NCBI RefSeq assembly: GCF_000527095.1
Contig: NZ_AZUN01000001.1
Span: 1,116,001-1,180,000, forward strand
DNA: 64,000 bases
Direction: 5' to 3'
DNA from: Methylomicrobium lacus LW14
GTDB taxonomy: Bacteria; Pseudomonadota; Gammaproteobacteria; Methylococcales; Methylomonadaceae
Shown here: in pieces, positions 47,095 to 58,702 of the stretch
Layout: each line of letters starts with the position of its first letter
Position numbering within the stretch: position 1 is the stretch's first letter
Position numbers and translations under genes: made by a program
Notes under the pieces: generated by a model
Seen by the model: only the letters and a program-made list of their open reading frames with translations
Database searches by the model: none
What the model was told of the DNA's origin: nothing

Positions 47095-47496
47095 ATGGCA
47101 CAAAATAACTTTACGATTGGCATACTGGCGGAAAAATCCGGGGCGACGATCGAAACGATTCGCTTTTATCAACGGCGCGGCCTGCTTGCAGAACCGGCAA
47201 GGCCGTCACAGGGCGTTAGGCGTTACTCCGAACACGATGTGCAGAGAGTGCGATACATTAAGCAAGGCCAAAAACTGGGTTTTTCACTCGCTGAGATTTC
47301 AGAGTTACTAAGTCTTGAGGAGGAACGGCATTGCGGGGAAGCAAAAGAAATCGCTCTTAGAAAGCTTATTCTCATCCGAGAACGTATCGAAGGCTTGATC
47401 TCGATGGAAACGGCCCTGTCCAATCTGGTGGAGAAATGCGGCAGCACCGGGGCGGCATGTCCGATCATCCATACCCTGCTAGGAAGATCGGAATAA
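47095..47496 (+). CDS. MerR-family metal-responsive transcriptional regulator
   Basis: 133 residues. The N-terminal winged helix-turn-helix (FTIGILAEKSGATIETIRFYQRRGLL) and linker (GFSLAEISELLSL) match MerR. The C-terminus keeps the three metal cysteines in mer-like context: Cys80 (EERHCGEA), Cys115 and Cys122 (EKCGSTGAACPIIHTLLG). In mercury MerR the last two are nine apart; here seven, so the metal loop is shorter and the metal may differ. Translation starts 9 bases after GGAG inside the operator, so the protein represses its own synthesis in the usual way. Confidence 0.88.
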   Translation: MAQNNFTIGILAEKSGATIETIRFYQRRGLLAEPARPSQGVRRYSEHDVQRVRYIKQGQKLGFSLAEISELLSLEEERHCGEAKEIALRKLILIRERIEGLISMETALSNLVEKCGSTGAACPIIHTLLGRSE

Positions 47497-47528
47497 GAAA
47501 TTTGTGCTTGTTTCCTGCTTCGCCATCT

Positions 47529-47951
47529 TTATAGCGAGGTAGCCCCGATGAAGCCTTGAGGAATAGAGGAGGCTGATTCCCTAATCCCTTGATTTGTTTT
47601 CTTGCATCGAGACTGCCCGTCCCGCTTACAGTCATATATCTGATGTTGGTAACATAAAACGCAGCGATTCAACCGGCGCTGATAACGGCGATAAGCGCGC
47701 GTTGCCAGGAGGTCAAGACGATCAAACCGCGCTTTGTTATCGATGGATAACATATGCTGTTCTACCAACAACGCAGCGCAAAGGCTCCGTGCTTGATTTA
47801 TCAGAACGTCATTATCCATTTCCCACTTACCTAGTATCCCGCGCTTCCATTCGATGTATGCAGCTTGCATAGAGACTATCAAATCATGGTTAATATCTGC
47901 CGACATCTCCACCCCCACCATTCCACATAAATTTACAATTTCGATTCGCAA
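47529..47951 (-). CDS. Hypothetical protein, doubtful
   Basis: An open frame of 140 residues. The part from Met16 on (MSADINHDLIVSMQAAYIEWKRGILGKWEMDND) reads like a helical protein, and later there is a cysteine-rich basic stretch (NRCVLCYQHQIYDCKRDGQSRC). No family, no strong ribosome site and no neighbour help. It may be a degraded gene. Confidence 0.3.
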   Translation of the reverse strand: MRIEIVNLCGMVGVEMSADINHDLIVSMQAAYIEWKRGILGKWEMDNDVLINQARSLCAALLVEQHMLSIDNKARFDRLDLLATRAYRRYQRRLNRCVLCYQHQIYDCKRDGQSRCKKTNQGIRESASSIPQGFIGATSL

Positions 47952-48865
47952 AAAACCGCCAAGGCAATAAACATTCAGCCAACCACCCGGCCAAAGCCGC
48001 CAAAGCCTTGATCGCTAGAATCCCGCCGCGCTTCTCCACATATTACCAGATATGCACCGCCCAACCCCTTCCGCCAAGCGACAGGCCTATCACTTTGTTG
48101 CCGATATTCAGCCGCACGCCTTTGGCCATTCTTGCCCTTTGCTTGAATCTGAAAATCATAGCCACCTCGCTCCAGCAAATAAAGTCAGTCTCAAAATTGA
48201 GTATATTCCTATTATCTTAATTTCTACTTTAGCGATTCTCACTCTTTGCCTGAGCCCGAAATACATAATTTCCCTAAGCCTCACAAAATAAAATTATGTA
48301 TGGATTTCTTTGGAACACTTGCTCTCGGAGAAGCCACTCTGGACCCAACCCGGCAATCTTCCGGGTTTGACTTTTCGTTATCATCACGCTTGGATGCCAT
48401 CTTAAACGCACACCTGATTCCGCTTTCAGTAGGGGCGTCTCTTTTGAAGACTCGGGTCTCTGTACACGACAAAAAACCTAAACCATTGATTTACAAGAAG
48501 GGCAAATAAGGAGTTTGAAAGTCCATCGCTAATCGGTTTCACTCTCTTGCGACCAGGCAGGAGGTGAAATGGAATTGAGCGATGGACTAAGAGTAATTCT
48601 AAAAGGTCATCTGGGCTGGAGCAAGTGCCGATTAGATTGTTTTATCGGGATGTTGTTGGCCTTAGTACGGCTAAAACCGGTGAATCTGACGCAACAGCCC
48701 AAAAAAACGAGGCGGCACGGGTTATGCTGTCGATAAAACTCAAGCCGCCTTGGTATCTGGATGAGATGAATGCAGTAACTTTTTGGGCTTGCTCTAAGGT
48801 TACTGTAAATCTTACTGTTATTTTTGTCGAATGTTACTGTATTTCGTTGTACTTCGTTGGACAAT
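47952..48865. other. Long intergenic stretch with degraded sequence
   Basis: No convincing gene. On the minus strand 47975-48178 encodes a basic fragment (YDFQIQAKGKNGQRRAAEYRQQ) without a good start. An inverted repeat AGTCCATCGCT (48520-48530) / AGCGATGGACT (48578-48588) encloses 47 bases. AACCCGG/CCGGGTT at 48347-48367 is a small hairpin. The look is that of decayed accessory DNA beside a tRNA gene. Confidence 0.4.
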
Positions 48866-48901
48866 AAAAAACCCGCTAAGCCTTGCAGCTTGCGGGTTTT
48901 T
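48866..48901 (-). terminator. Terminator of the tpiA-secG-tRNA-Leu unit
   Basis: AAAAACCCGC pairs with GCGGGTTTTT (10 bp), so it works in both directions. It lies 32 bp beyond the tRNA 3' end. Confidence 0.85.
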
Positions 48902-48932
48902 GCACTTCTTTGGTTTTATTAAAACCTTAATT

Positions 48933-49019
48933 TGGTGCCGACGAAAGGACTTGAACCTTCACGGAGTTGCCTCCACCAGCCCCTCAAGCTGGCGTGTCTA
49001 CCAATTTCACCACGTCGGC
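48933..49019 (-). tRNA. tRNA-Leu (anticodon GAG)
   Basis: 87 bases including an encoded CCA. Acceptor GCCGACG pairs with CGTCGGC. The anticodon stem CCAGC/GCTGG encloses TTGAGGG, giving GAG, which reads CTC and CTT leucine codons. A long variable arm (TGGAGGCAACTCCGT) and T-arm GGTTCAAGTCC are typical of class II tRNA. It follows secG by 22 bp, as in many gammaproteobacteria, and is probably processed from the same transcript. Confidence 0.97.
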
Positions 49020-49041
49020 AAATATTTTGGATCAGGAAGCC

Positions 49042-49497
49042 TTATTTTTTAGCGGCTTCTTTTTTCGGCTCAACGGCTGGTGCAGTTGCTGCCGGTTGCT
49101 CCGCTGGAGCTGGAGCCGCAACAGGCGCTGGTACTGCTGGAGCCGCTTCAGTTGCCGGCTGAGGTGCAGCAGGAACCGGAGCATCGACTTTAGCGCCTTC
49201 AACAGGCGGCAATGCCACGCTTTCTGTATCGCTGGCTGCGCCGCTCATGATGTCGGTTGCGCCGCCGCGGTGGCCGTTGAATACGGCAAGACCCAGGCTA
49301 GTTGCAAAAAACAGGGTGGCCAGAATCGCAGTGGTTCTGGACAGAAACGAGGCAGCGCCTTGCGCGCCGAAAACCGAACCGGATGCACCGCTTCCGAAAG
49401 CTGCCCCTGCGTCGGCGCCTTTCCCTTGCTGCATCAGCACCAGGCCGATGATGCCTAAGCCCAGCAAGACGTGAATTATTATAATAGCCTGATACAT
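49042..49497 (-). CDS. secG: Preprotein translocase subunit SecG
   Basis: 151 residues. SecG assists SecYE in protein export. The two membrane helices ([20 protein letters not shown] and [14 protein letters not shown]) flank the family motif [38 protein letters not shown]. After about residue 95 comes an Ala/Pro-rich cytoplasmic tail ending in KKEAAKK, longer than in E. coli (110 residues). It lies 18 bp after tpiA. Confidence 0.95.
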   Translation of the reverse strand: MYQAIIIIHVLLGLGIIGLVLMQQGKGADAGAAFGSGASGSVFGAQGAASFLSRTTAILATLFFATSLGLAVFNGHRGGATDIMSGAASDTESVALPPVEGAKVDAPVPAAPQPATEAAPAVPAPVAAPAPAEQPAATAPAVEPKKEAAKK

Positions 49498-49515
49498 AGA
49501 AAGTCTAAAAAATTC

Positions 49516-50265
49516 TTAAATCGAGTGATAAATCTTCAGGAAAGAATCGGCATCCAGTGATGCGCCGCCGATCAGGCCGCCATCGATGTCGGGCATCGCG
49601 AACAGGCCTTTGGCATTATCCGGTTTGCAGCTGCCGCCGTACAAAATTTGCAATTTAGCGGCGATGTCCTGATTCTGCTTCGCAAAATAATTGCGGATAT
49701 AAGCGTGGACTTCCTGCGCCTGGTCGTCGGTCGCGGTCATGCCGGTACCGATGGCCCAGACCGGTTCGTAGGCGATTACTGCGCCTTTGAAGGCTTCGAT
49801 GCCGGCGGCTTTGATTACCGCATCCAATTGCTCATCGATGACCGCGAAGGTTTCGTTCTTCTCGCGCTGTTCCAAGGTTTCGCCGACGCACAAAATCGGG
49901 ATAATGTTTTGCGTTTGCGCCTGAATGAAACGCGCAGCGACCGATTCGTTGGTGTCGCCGTAATAGCTGCGTCTTTCGGAATGGCCGACGATCGCATATT
50001 GGACATCGAACTCAGCCAGCATCGCGGCGGAGATTTCGCCGGTGTAGGCGCCGGAAGCCTTATCGGCAATGCTTTGCGAGCCAAGCCCCAAATGAGTGCC
50101 TTTGACGAGTTCACTGACGGCCGGAATTTGAACGTAAGGTGCACAAACCGCAATGTCGCCCTCGGTGTTGCCGAGGCCTGCAAGGATACCTTGCACGAGC
50201 GATTTTGCGCTGGCGAGCGAGCCATTCATTTTCCAATTGCCAACAACCAGAGACCGACGCATCAT
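49516..50265 (-). CDS. tpiA: Triosephosphate isomerase
   Basis: 249 residues. It interconverts dihydroxyacetone phosphate and glyceraldehyde 3-phosphate. Catalytic Lys in GNWKMNGS, His in VGHSERR, Glu in AYEPVWAIGTG, and the phosphate loop YGGSCKPDN are all present. Two adjacent ATG codons follow GAGGGGAAA; either could start. It lies 51 bp after glmM and 18 bp before secG. Confidence 0.97.
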   Translation of the reverse strand: MMRRSLVVGNWKMNGSLASAKSLVQGILAGLGNTEGDIAVCAPYVQIPAVSELVKGTHLGLGSQSIADKASGAYTGEISAAMLAEFDVQYAIVGHSERRSYYGDTNESVAARFIQAQTQNIIPILCVGETLEQREKNETFAVIDEQLDAVIKAAGIEAFKGAVIAYEPVWAIGTGMTATDDQAQEVHAYIRNYFAKQNQDIAAKLQILYGGSCKPDNAKGLFAMPDIDGGLIGGASLDADSFLKIYHSI

Positions 50266-50316
50266 TTTCCCCTCAATGAACTAAATCGCGTATGATAAAG
50301 CAAAATGCGCCGGGTT

Positions 50317-51657
50317 TCAAGCCCGCATTGAATTTCTGACCACGTCGGCGAGTTCATTCGCATAGCCATTGACCGTGTCTTCATAACGACCTTCGACCAT
50401 CACCCGTATCAACGGCTCCGTGCCCGAAGCGCGCAGCAGCACCCTGCCCTCGTTGCCGAGTTTTTGTTCGACCGCCTTGAGCGCTTTTTGGATCGGCTCG
50501 CTCTGATCGGGATTGATCTTTTTCTCGGTTTTGACGTTAACCAGCACCTGCGGAAATTTTTGCATGCCGGACTTCAACTCATACAGCGTTTGCCCGCTGT
50601 TATGCATTTCGGCCAGCACCTGTAAAGCCGAGATGATGCCGTCGCCGGTCGTGGTCCTATCCAGACAGATGATGTGGCCGGAGCCTTCGCCGCCGAGCAG
50701 ACCCTCATGTTCGACCAGCATTTCCATCACATAGCGGTCGCCGACATTCGCGCGCAATAATTTGACGCCCAAATGCTTCAAGCCGATTTCCATACCCAGA
50801 TTGGTCATCAGCGTGCCGACTACCGGTCCGTAAAGCAGGCCTTCCTGCAAGCGGGATTTGGCGATGATGTAAACCAGCTCGTCGCCATCGACGATTTCCC
50901 CCTTATGATCGACCATGATCAAGCGGTCGCCGTCGCCATCGAGCGCGATGCCGAGATCGGCCTGCTGCGCGAGCACGGCCTGCACAAGGTTGTTCGGCTG
51001 TGTCGCGCCGCATTGCTCGTTGATATTCAGACCGTTCGGCTCACCGCCGAGCACGACCACGTCGGCGCCGACTTCGCGAAATACGTGCGGCGCAATGTGA
51101 TAGGTCGCGCCGTGCGCGCAATCGATCACGATTTTAAGTCCCTTGAAATCCAGCCTCGGCGGCACGCTGGCCTTGCAAAACTCGATATAGCGCCCGGCCG
51201 CATCGACCACACGCTTGGCCTTGCCGAGACTCGACGAATCGACCGTGGTCATTGGTGAATCCAGGTAGTACTCGATCTGCTCTTCGACTTCGTCAGGCAA
51301 CTTGGTGCCCAACACCGAAAAGAACTTCACGCCATTGTCGTAGTAAGGGTTATGCGAGGCGCTGATCACGATGCCGGCCTTGGCACGTAGCGTGCGGGTC
51401 AGATAGGCGATGCCGGGCGTCGGCATCGGCCCCAGCAGGCGGGTGCCGACGCCGGCGGCGGTCAGCCCCGACTCGATCGCCGATTCGAACATATAGCCGG
51501 AAATACGCGTATCCTTGCCCACCAACACGAAACCGGAACCTTCGCTGGCGAAAACCTTGCCGGCGGCCCAGCCCAGTTTCAGAAAAAAATCCGGCGTAAT
51601 CGGATAGTTGCCGACCGTGCCGCGAATCCCGTCGGTTCCAAAATATTTTTTAGCCAT
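50317..51657 (-). CDS. glmM: Phosphoglucosamine mutase GlmM
   Basis: 446 residues, the usual length. It converts glucosamine-6-phosphate to glucosamine-1-phosphate for cell wall precursors. The phosphoserine is in [15 protein letters not shown], the metal site in [13 protein letters not shown], the sugar loop in [12 protein letters not shown], and the phosphate site in [15 protein letters not shown]. The neighbours fit the common ftsH-glmM-tpiA-secG order. A terminator separates it from ftsH. Confidence 0.97.
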   Translation of the reverse strand: MAKKYFGTDGIRGTVGNYPITPDFFLKLGWAAGKVFASEGSGFVLVGKDTRISGYMFESAIESGLTAAGVGTRLLGPMPTPGIAYLTRTLRAKAGIVISASHNPYYDNGVKFFSVLGTKLPDEVEEQIEYYLDSPMTTVDSSSLGKAKRVVDAAGRYIEFCKASVPPRLDFKGLKIVIDCAHGATYHIAPHVFREVGADVVVLGGEPNGLNINEQCGATQPNNLVQAVLAQQADLGIALDGDGDRLIMVDHKGEIVDGDELVYIIAKSRLQEGLLYGPVVGTLMTNLGMEIGLKHLGVKLLRANVGDRYVMEMLVEHEGLLGGEGSGHIICLDRTTTGDGIISALQVLAEMHNSGQTLYELKSGMQKFPQVLVNVKTEKKINPDQSEPIQKALKAVEQKLGNEGRVLLRASGTEPLIRVMVEGRYEDTVNGYANELADVVRNSMRA

Positions 51658-51700
51658 GTTCTATTATCCTGCGTGGAAATAATTCAGCGTCAACTTATAC

Positions 51701-51740
51701 AAAAAAGAAAGGAGAGACTACTGGCAAGTAGCCTCTCCTT
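51701..51740 (-). terminator. Rho-independent terminator of ftsH
   Basis: On the minus strand a 14-bp stem with one mismatch (AAGGAGAGGCTACT / AGTAGTCTCTCCTT, loop TGCC) is followed by TCTTTTTT. It sits 30 bp past the ftsH stop. Confidence 0.92.
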
Positions 51741-51769
51741 GTTCACTCAATCGAGTGGATCAGCGACGC

Positions 51770-53692
51770 CTAATTTTGTTTGGCGGCTTCGCCCAAAGGT
51801 CCGAGCTTATCGTCTTTCGAATTGGCATCGCCGATCGAAGGAAACGAAGTCGGAGTGGAATCGTCCCAACCCTGCGGCTCTCTGACCGTTTTCCGCGCCA
51901 TCAGATCGTCGATCTGATATTTGTCGATCGTTTCGTATTTGATCAACGCATCGGCCATCGCGTGCAGAATATCGATATTTTCCTTCAAGATGTTTTCGGC
52001 GCGCTCGTAGTTGCGGTCGATGATCGAACGAATCTCTTCATCGATCGTGTGCGAAGTTTCCTCCGCAACCGTCTTGTGTTGCGTGACCGAACGTCCTAAA
52101 AACACTTCGCCTTCTTCCTCGCTGTACGCCAACGGCCCCAAACGTTGCGACAAGCCCCATTTGGTCACCATGTTCCGGGCCAGTTCAGTCGCGCGCTCGA
52201 TGTCGTTCGAGGCGCCGGTGCTGACCTGCTCCCAACCGAAGATCATTTCCTCGGCGATACGACCGCCGTACAAGCTCGAAATCATGCTGTCCAGCTTTTG
52301 CTTGCTGGCGCTGTACTGATCGCGTTCGGGCAGGAACATCGTTACGCCCAAGGCACGTCCGCGCGGCATGATGCTGACCTTGTAGACCGGATCATGTTCG
52401 GGCACGACTCTGCCGACGATCGCATGTCCCGCTTCGTGATACGCGGTCATCTTCTTTTCCTTGTCGTTCATCACCATCGAGCGCCGTTCCGCGCCCATGA
52501 TCAGCTTGTCCTTGGCTTTTTCGAGATCGGTCATATTGACCACCCGCTTGTTAAATCTGGCCGCAAAAAGCGCTGCTTCATTGATCAGATTCGCCAAATC
52601 GGCGCCGGAAAAGCCCGGCGTGCCTTGCGCGATGTATTTGATCTCGACATCGGTGTCGGTCGGTACTTTTTTCAGATGCACCTTCAAAATTTGCTCACGG
52701 CCTCTGACATCCGGAAGACCAACGGTGATTTGCCGATCGAAGCGGCCAGGACGCAGCAAGGCCTTGTCGAGCACGTCGGGACGGTTGGTCGCCGCGATCA
52801 CGATGATGCCTTCGTTGCCTTCGAAACCGTCCATCTCGACCAGCAACTGGTTCAGGGTCTGCTCGCGTTCGTCATTGCCGCCGCCGAGACCGGCGCCGCG
52901 CTGACGGCCGACCGCATCGATCTCGTCGATGAAGATAATGCAGGGCGCATGTTTTTTGGCCTGGTCGAACATGTCGCGCACCCGCGAGGCGCCAACGCCG
53001 ACGAACATTTCGACGAAATCCGAGCCCGAAATCGTGAAAAACGGGACCTTGGCTTCGCCGGCAATCGCCCGCGCCAACAAGGTTTTACCGGTGCCTGGAG
53101 GACCAATCATCAACGCGCCGCGCGGAATTTTGCCGCCTAATCGCTGATACTTGGTGGGATCCCTGAGGAAATCGACCATCTCGACGACTTCTTCCTTCGC
53201 TTCGTCGCAGCCTGCAACATCGGCGAACGTCACCTTGATCTGATCTTCTTCGAGCATGCGCGCCTTGCTCTTGCCGAAGCTCATCGCTCCGCGCGCGCCG
53301 GCGCCGCCGCCCTGCATTTGGCGCATGAAAAAGACCCAGACCGCAATCAACAGCAGCATCGGCCCAAACGACACCAGCAACTGCATCAATAATGAAGGCT
53401 GTTCAGGCGGCGTGGCCTTGACATCGACGCCGTTAGCCAGCAAGTCATCGACCATGTGCGGGTCGTTCGGCGCATAGGTTCTAAATAACTGGCCGGTCTG
53501 CAGCTTGCCTTTGACAACCTGCTCATCGATCATCACCTGGCTGACCTGGCCGGATTTGACCGCCTCGATGAACTGCGAATAAGACAACGTCGAATCCGCG
53601 CCTTCCATCTGCGGACCGAAATTGTTAAAAATGGACATCAGCACGACGGCGATGACCACCCATAAAATTATATTTTTCAACATTTCGTTCAA
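51770..53692 (-). CDS. ftsH: ATP-dependent zinc metalloprotease FtsH
   Basis: 640 residues. A membrane-anchored AAA+ protease that degrades misfolded membrane proteins and regulators such as LpxC. Two membrane helices (residues about 5-22 and 105-125) enclose a periplasmic domain. The AAA part has Walker A GPPGTGKT, Walker [12 protein letters not shown], the pore motif [15 protein letters not shown] and the second region of homology [20 protein letters not shown]. The zinc site is HEAGH near residue 418. Its upstream neighbour rlmE shares its strand, as in E. coli. Confidence 0.98.
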   Translation of the reverse strand: MNEMLKNIILWVVIAVVLMSIFNNFGPQMEGADSTLSYSQFIEAVKSGQVSQVMIDEQVVKGKLQTGQLFRTYAPNDPHMVDDLLANGVDVKATPPEQPSLLMQLLVSFGPMLLLIAVWVFFMRQMQGGGAGARGAMSFGKSKARMLEEDQIKVTFADVAGCDEAKEEVVEMVDFLRDPTKYQRLGGKIPRGALMIGPPGTGKTLLARAIAGEAKVPFFTISGSDFVEMFVGVGASRVRDMFDQAKKHAPCIIFIDEIDAVGRQRGAGLGGGNDEREQTLNQLLVEMDGFEGNEGIIVIAATNRPDVLDKALLRPGRFDRQITVGLPDVRGREQILKVHLKKVPTDTDVEIKYIAQGTPGFSGADLANLINEAALFAARFNKRVVNMTDLEKAKDKLIMGAERRSMVMNDKEKKMTAYHEAGHAIVGRVVPEHDPVYKVSIMPRGRALGVTMFLPERDQYSASKQKLDSMISSLYGGRIAEEMIFGWEQVSTGASNDIERATELARNMVTKWGLSQRLGPLAYSEEEGEVFLGRSVTQHKTVAEETSHTIDEEIRSIIDRNYERAENILKENIDILHAMADALIKYETIDKYQIDDLMARKTVREPQGWDDSTPTSFPSIGDANSKDDKLGPLGEAAKQN

Positions 53693-53853
53693 TTTACACG
53701 ACCTGGGCCGCTAAGGGCTCTCGTAATAAAGCAAGTATCATTATAACAGCAGAGCGGCGCATTACCCGCCGATATTTCCTGTGTTCGCATCGCAAAAAAA
53801 CCATTTCACCACGCAATTTCCTGCCATTTCCACAGAGATGAGGATGTTTTCTG

Positions 53854-54471
53854 TCATTTAAAGCCCCGCGCCAGCAAATAAACCTCATTGCTGCGGGGAC
53901 GCGAGGCCTTCGGCTTTCTAATCAGCACCTTCGCGAATGACTGCTGCACCTGTTTGCAATAAGCCTCGAAGCCTTCGCCCTGAAACAGCTTGACCAAAAA
54001 CGTGCCGTCTTTGGCCAGCACGGCTTGTGCCATTTCCAGCGCCAACTCGCCGAGATACAGCGCGCGCGGCTGATCGACGCCCTTGCTGCCGCTCATGTTC
54101 GGCGCCATGTCCGACATCACCAGATCGACGCGTTTGCCTTCGAGCGCCGCCATCAATTGATCGAATACCGTTTGTTCGCGAAAATCGCCCTGAATGAATT
54201 CGACGCCGTCGATCGGCTCGATGTCCAGAATATCCAGCGCGATGATCTGACACTGATTGCCGAGCAGTTGTTTGGCGTACTGCGACCAGCCACCCGGCGC
54301 GGCTCCCAAATCGACGACACGTATCCCCGGCTTCAGGATATGGTCTTTTTCCTGTATCTCCTTCAGCTTGAAGACCGCGCGCGAGCGATAACCAAGCTTC
54401 TGTGCCATTTTGACGTATTCATCGTCAAAATGTTCCTGCATCCAGCGACTGCTGCTTTTTGTTCGGGCCAT
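53854..54471 (-). CDS. rlmE: 23S rRNA (uridine-2552-2'-O)-methyltransferase RlmE
   Basis: 205 residues. RlmE (FtsJ/RrmJ) methylates U2552 of 23S rRNA in the late 50S assembly step. The catalytic K-D-K-E set is visible in [34 protein letters not shown] and [13 protein letters not shown]. The SAM site is [15 protein letters not shown]. It is divergent from yhbY with 48 bp between starts, the standard gammaproteobacterial order. Confidence 0.97.
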   Translation of the reverse strand: MARTKSSSRWMQEHFDDEYVKMAQKLGYRSRAVFKLKEIQEKDHILKPGIRVVDLGAAPGGWSQYAKQLLGNQCQIIALDILDIEPIDGVEFIQGDFREQTVFDQLMAALEGKRVDLVMSDMAPNMSGSKGVDQPRALYLGELALEMAQAVLAKDGTFLVKLFQGEGFEAYCKQVQQSFAKVLIRKPKASRPRSNEVYLLARGFK

Positions 54472-54519
54472 GGCAAAAATTTTTGGTGTAGAATAGGCGT
54501 TTTTGTTTAGGAAAATTGA

Positions 54520-54879
54520 GTGAACTCAACGGATAAGAAACAACTCCGGGCCGAGGCGCACAGCCAAAAACCGGTCATCATGATCGGCCAGGCGGGACTG
54601 ACGCCCGCGGTCCTGGCTGAGATCGAAATCGCGCTCGACTGCCACGAATTGCTTAAGGTTAGAATACGCGCCGAAAGGGAAGATCGCCAAAGGATCAGTC
54701 AGGAAATCATCGCGTCGACCGGCGCCGAACTGATTCAGATGATCGGACAAATTGCGGTGTTATACAGATCCAATCCCGAGAAAAGGATTAAAAAAGAGGC
54801 GCCGATTAAGAAATCCAAGCCAAAGCCAAAGCCAAAGCCCAAGCCCAAGCCCAAAAAGGATTTTACTAACCGCTGGTAA
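54520..54879 (+). CDS. yhbY: Ribosome assembly RNA-binding protein YhbY (CRM domain)
   Basis: 119 residues from a GTG start. The CRM domain covers residues 1-95: [20 protein letters not shown] (GxxG loop), [23 protein letters not shown], and [20 protein letters not shown]. The C-terminus is an unusual Lys-Pro repeat ([18 protein letters not shown]), coded by near-identical AAGCC(A/C) units, that the E. coli protein lacks. It binds pre-50S particles. Confidence 0.92.
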   Translation: MNSTDKKQLRAEAHSQKPVIMIGQAGLTPAVLAEIEIALDCHELLKVRIRAEREDRQRISQEIIASTGAELIQMIGQIAVLYRSNPEKRIKKEAPIKKSKPKPKPKPKPKPKKDFTNRW

Positions 54880-54888
54880 AAAACCCAA

Positions 54889-54928
54889 GGTTCAAGGCAG
54901 ACGCGTGATAATCCCGGCGCCTTGAACC
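54889..54928. terminator. Bidirectional hairpin between yhbY and greA
   Basis: GGTTCAAGGC (54889-54898) pairs with GCCTTGAACC (54919-54928), 20-base loop, followed by CTGTTTTC. It lies between two convergent stops. Confidence 0.6.
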
Positions 54929-54940
54929 CTGTTTTCAAAC

Positions 54941-55420
<480 letters not shown>

Positions 55421-55464
55421 TTAATTTACAACTCCAATCATTTTTAACATTCCTTTTCGGGAAT

Positions 55465-58400
55465 TCAATACAAATCCGCAACGCTTCGATGCAAATCCTG
55501 CAAGCAGTTCACGCTGCCCGCATCCAACTCGCCTAACGCATAGCAGGCCGCTTTCGCGCCGGCCATCGTGGTGTAATAGTTGACCCGGTGCTGCAAGGCT
55601 TCGCGGCGCATCGTAAACGAATCGGCGATCGCCTTCTTGCCTTCGGTGGTATTGATGATCATCTGAATCTGGCCGTTTTTGATCATGTCGACCGTATTCG
55701 GGCGGCCCTGATTCACTTTGTACACCACCTCGCAAGCAATGCCCGCCTCCTGCAACACCTTCGCGGTGCCGCCGGTCGCGACGATTTCATATTTCTTTTC
55801 GGTCAGCATGCGCGCGATCTCGGGCAATTTCGGCTTGTCTGCATCGCGGATACTGATCAATACTTTGCCGCTGTGATTCAGCTTGACGCCGGTCGCACGT
55901 TGCGACTTCGCGAATGCCTCGCCGAAGGTCTTGCCGATGCCCATGACTTCGCCAGTCGATTTCATTTCAGGCCCCAACAGCGGGTCGACGCCGGGGAACT
56001 TCACGAAGGGGAATACCGCTTCCTTAACCGAATAATAATCCGGGATGCGTTCCTTCGTGACGCCCTGCTCGGCCAGTGATTTGCCGACCATGCAGCGCGC
56101 GGCGATTTTCGCCAGCGGGTAGCCGGTCGCCTTCGACACGAACGGCGCGGTGCGCGAGGCGCGCGGATTCACTTCCAGCACATAGATATCGTTGCCCTGA
56201 ATCGCAAATTGCGTATTCATCAGGCCGATAACGCCCAGGGCCTCGGCCATCGCCCGCACCTGCTCGCGCAAACGATCCTGCAACTCCATCGACAATTCAT
56301 AAGGCGGCAAGGAACAGGCCGAGTCGCCCGAATGGATGCCGGCCTGCTCGATATGCTCCATCAGGCCGCCGATCAGCACGTTCTCGCCGTCATAGATCGC
56401 ATCGACGTCCATCTCGACCGCATCGTCGAGGAAACGGTCGAGCAACACCGGCGAATCGTTCGACACGCTGACCGCCTCTTTCATGTAGCGTTGTAGGCCT
56501 TCCTCGTTGAACACGATCTCCATCGCCCGGCCGCCCAACACATAGGAAGGCCGCACGACCAGCGGATAACCCAGTTCTTTCGCCGCATTCAACGCCTGTT
56601 CGACCGAACGCGCGGTCGCATTTGGCGGCTGCTTCAGATCGAGGCGTTCGAGCAGTTTCTGGAAGCGTTCGCGGTCTTCGGCCAGATCGATCGAGTCAGG
56701 CGAGGTGCCGATGATCGGCACGCCGGCCGCTTCCAAAGCGCGCGCGAGTTTCAGCGGCGTTTGCCCGCCGTATTGCACGATCACGCCCTTCGGCTTTTCG
56801 ATGTGCACGATCTCGAGCACGTCTTCGAGCGTCAACGACTCGAAATACAGCCGGTCGGAGGTATCGAAGTCGGTCGAAACGGTCTCAGGATTGCAGTTGA
56901 TCATGATCGTCTCGTAGCCGTCTTCGCGCAACGCCAACGCCGCATGTACACAGCAATAGTCGAATTCGATGCCCTGCCCGATCCGGTTCGGACCGCCGCC
57001 GAGAATGATGATCTTTTCGCGATCCGTAACGCGCGCCTCGCATTCTTCCTCATAGGTCGAATACAGATAGGCGGTGTCGGACGAAAATTCGGCCGCGCAC
57101 GAGTCGATGCGCTTGAAAACCGGGCGCACGCCGAGCTTGTGGCGGACGTTGCGCACTTCCGATTCGGTCGCGCCGAGCAGTTTGGCCAGGCGTTGATCCG
57201 AAAAGCCTTTGCGCTTCAGCCGGAACAGTTCGCCTTCTTTCAGCGTCGCCAGGGTCTTGGTCGACAGCGACTTTTCGGTCACGACCAAATCCTCGACCTG
57301 CGCCAGGAACCACGGATCGATCTTGCTGGCGTCATGCACGTCTTCGAGCGACATGCCGTTGCGGAACGCATCGGCGACATAGCGCAGGCGGTCCGGACCC
57401 GGATGACGCAGTTCGCGCTGCATATTTTCGGCGGCATCGACTTCCTGCATGTCGATGATTTCATCGAGTCCACTGATGCCGATTTCGAGTCCGCGCAAGG
57501 CTTTTTGCAGCGATTCCTGGAAGGTGCGGCCGATCGCCATCACCTCGCCGACCGATTTCATCTGCGTAGTCAGACGGTCGTCGGCCTGAGGAAATTTTTC
57601 GAACGTAAAGCGCGGCACCTTGGTGACCACATAATCGATCGTCGGCTCGAACGAGGCCGGGGTCTTGCCGCCGGTGATTTCGTTCTTCAGCTCATCGAGC
57701 GTATAGCCGACCGCGAGTTTCGCGGCAACCTTCGCGATCGGGAAGCCGGTCGCTTTCGAGGCCAGCGCGGACGAACGCGACACACGCGGATTCATTTCGA
57801 TCACGACCATGCGGCCGTCTTTCGGATTGATCGCAACCTGCACGTTCGAGCCGCCGGTATCGACGCCGATTTCGCGGAGTACCGCCACCGAGACATTCCG
57901 CAGAATCTGATATTCCTTGTCGGTCAGGGTTTGCGCGGGCGCAACCGTGATCGAGTCGCCGGTGTGCACGCCCATCGGATCAAAGTTTTCGATCGAGCAG
58001 ACGATGATGCAGTTGTCCTTCGAATCGCGCACGACCTCCATCTCGAACTCTTTCCAGCCGAGCACCGACTCCTCGATCAACAGTTCGTTGGTCGGCGACA
58101 GGTCCAGCCCGCGTTCGCAGATTTCGATGAATTCTTCGCGGTTATAGGCAATGCCGCCGCCGCTGCCGCCCATTGTGAACGACGGCCGGATGATCGTCGG
58201 ATAGCCGACTTCCTGCTGCGCGGCCAGCGCTTCTTCGAGCGAATGTGCGGTCTTCGACTTGGCGACTTCGAAACCGATCTTGCGCATCGCCTGATTGAAC
58301 AGCTCGCGGTCCTCGGCCTTGTTGATCGCCTCCTTGCTCGCGCCGATCATCTCGACGCCGTATTTTTCGAGCACGCCGTTCGCATCCAGGGCGAGCGCGC

Positions 58401-58692
58401 AGTTCAAGGCGGTCTGCCCGCCCATGGTCGGCAAAATTGCGTCCGGGCGCTCCTTTTCAATGATTTTCTCGACCGTTTGCCAGTCGATCGGCTCGATATA
58501 GATCGCATCGGCCATGTCCGGATCGGTCATGATAGTGGCCGGATTCGAATTGACCAGGATGACCCGGTAGCCTTCCTCGCGCAGCGCCTTGCAGGCCTGC
58601 GTGCCTGAATAATCGAATTCGCAGGCCTGGCCGATCACGATCGGGCCGGCACCGAGTAATAAGATCGATTTTATGTCGGTTCTTTTTGGCAT
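55465..58692 (-). CDS. carB: Carbamoyl phosphate synthase large subunit
   Basis: 1075 residues, standard. It makes carbamoyl phosphate from bicarbonate, ammonia and two ATP for arginine and pyrimidines. Two homologous ATP-grasp halves: the first begins [23 protein letters not shown], the second [22 protein letters not shown]. The C-terminal allosteric (MGS-like) domain starts near residue 940 ([22 protein letters not shown]). It ends in [12 protein letters not shown]. Confidence 0.98.
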   Translation of the reverse strand: MPKRTDIKSILLLGAGPIVIGQACEFDYSGTQACKALREEGYRVILVNSNPATIMTDPDMADAIYIEPIDWQTVEKIIEKERPDAILPTMGGQTALNCALALDANGVLEKYGVEMIGASKEAINKAEDRELFNQAMRKIGFEVAKSKTAHSLEEALAAQQEVGYPTIIRPSFTMGGSGGGIAYNREEFIEICERGLDLSPTNELLIEESVLGWKEFEMEVVRDSKDNCIIVCSIENFDPMGVHTGDSITVAPAQTLTDKEYQILRNVSVAVLREIGVDTGGSNVQVAINPKDGRMVVIEMNPRVSRSSALASKATGFPIAKVAAKLAVGYTLDELKNEITGGKTPASFEPTIDYVVTKVPRFTFEKFPQADDRLTTQMKSVGEVMAIGRTFQESLQKALRGLEIGISGLDEIIDMQEVDAAENMQRELRHPGPDRLRYVADAFRNGMSLEDVHDASKIDPWFLAQVEDLVVTEKSLSTKTLATLKEGELFRLKRKGFSDQRLAKLLGATESEVRNVRHKLGVRPVFKRIDSCAAEFSSDTAYLYSTYEEECEARVTDREKIIILGGGPNRIGQGIEFDYCCVHAALALREDGYETIMINCNPETVSTDFDTSDRLYFESLTLEDVLEIVHIEKPKGVIVQYGGQTPLKLARALEAAGVPIIGTSPDSIDLAEDRERFQKLLERLDLKQPPNATARSVEQALNAAKELGYPLVVRPSYVLGGRAMEIVFNEEGLQRYMKEAVSVSNDSPVLLDRFLDDAVEMDVDAIYDGENVLIGGLMEHIEQAGIHSGDSACSLPPYELSMELQDRLREQVRAMAEALGVIGLMNTQFAIQGNDIYVLEVNPRASRTAPFVSKATGYPLAKIAARCMVGKSLAEQGVTKERIPDYYSVKEAVFPFVKFPGVDPLLGPEMKSTGEVMGIGKTFGEAFAKSQRATGVKLNHSGKVLISIRDADKPKLPEIARMLTEKKYEIVATGGTAKVLQEAGIACEVVYKVNQGRPNTVDMIKNGQIQMIINTTEGKKAIADSFTMRREALQHRVNYYTTMAGAKAACYALGELDAGSVNCLQDLHRSVADLY

Positions 58693-58702
58693 GTTCTCAA
58701 TT

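Noticed and set aside
46800..47123. MerT-like mercury transporter
   Set aside because: The paired cysteines of the first helix are absent, and the longer reading would start inside the regulator gene and upstream of the promoter.
48520..48588. Inverted repeat AGTCCATCGCT/AGCGATGGACT as a possible attachment site or small RNA
   Set aside because: The arms are only 11 bp with a 47-base loop, and there is no integrase or terminator. Not enough to call a feature.
56761..58608. 615-residue open frame on the plus strand
   Set aside because: Antisense to carB, with a skewed composition (Arg/Asp/His/Phe) and no domain; carB is complete on the other strand.
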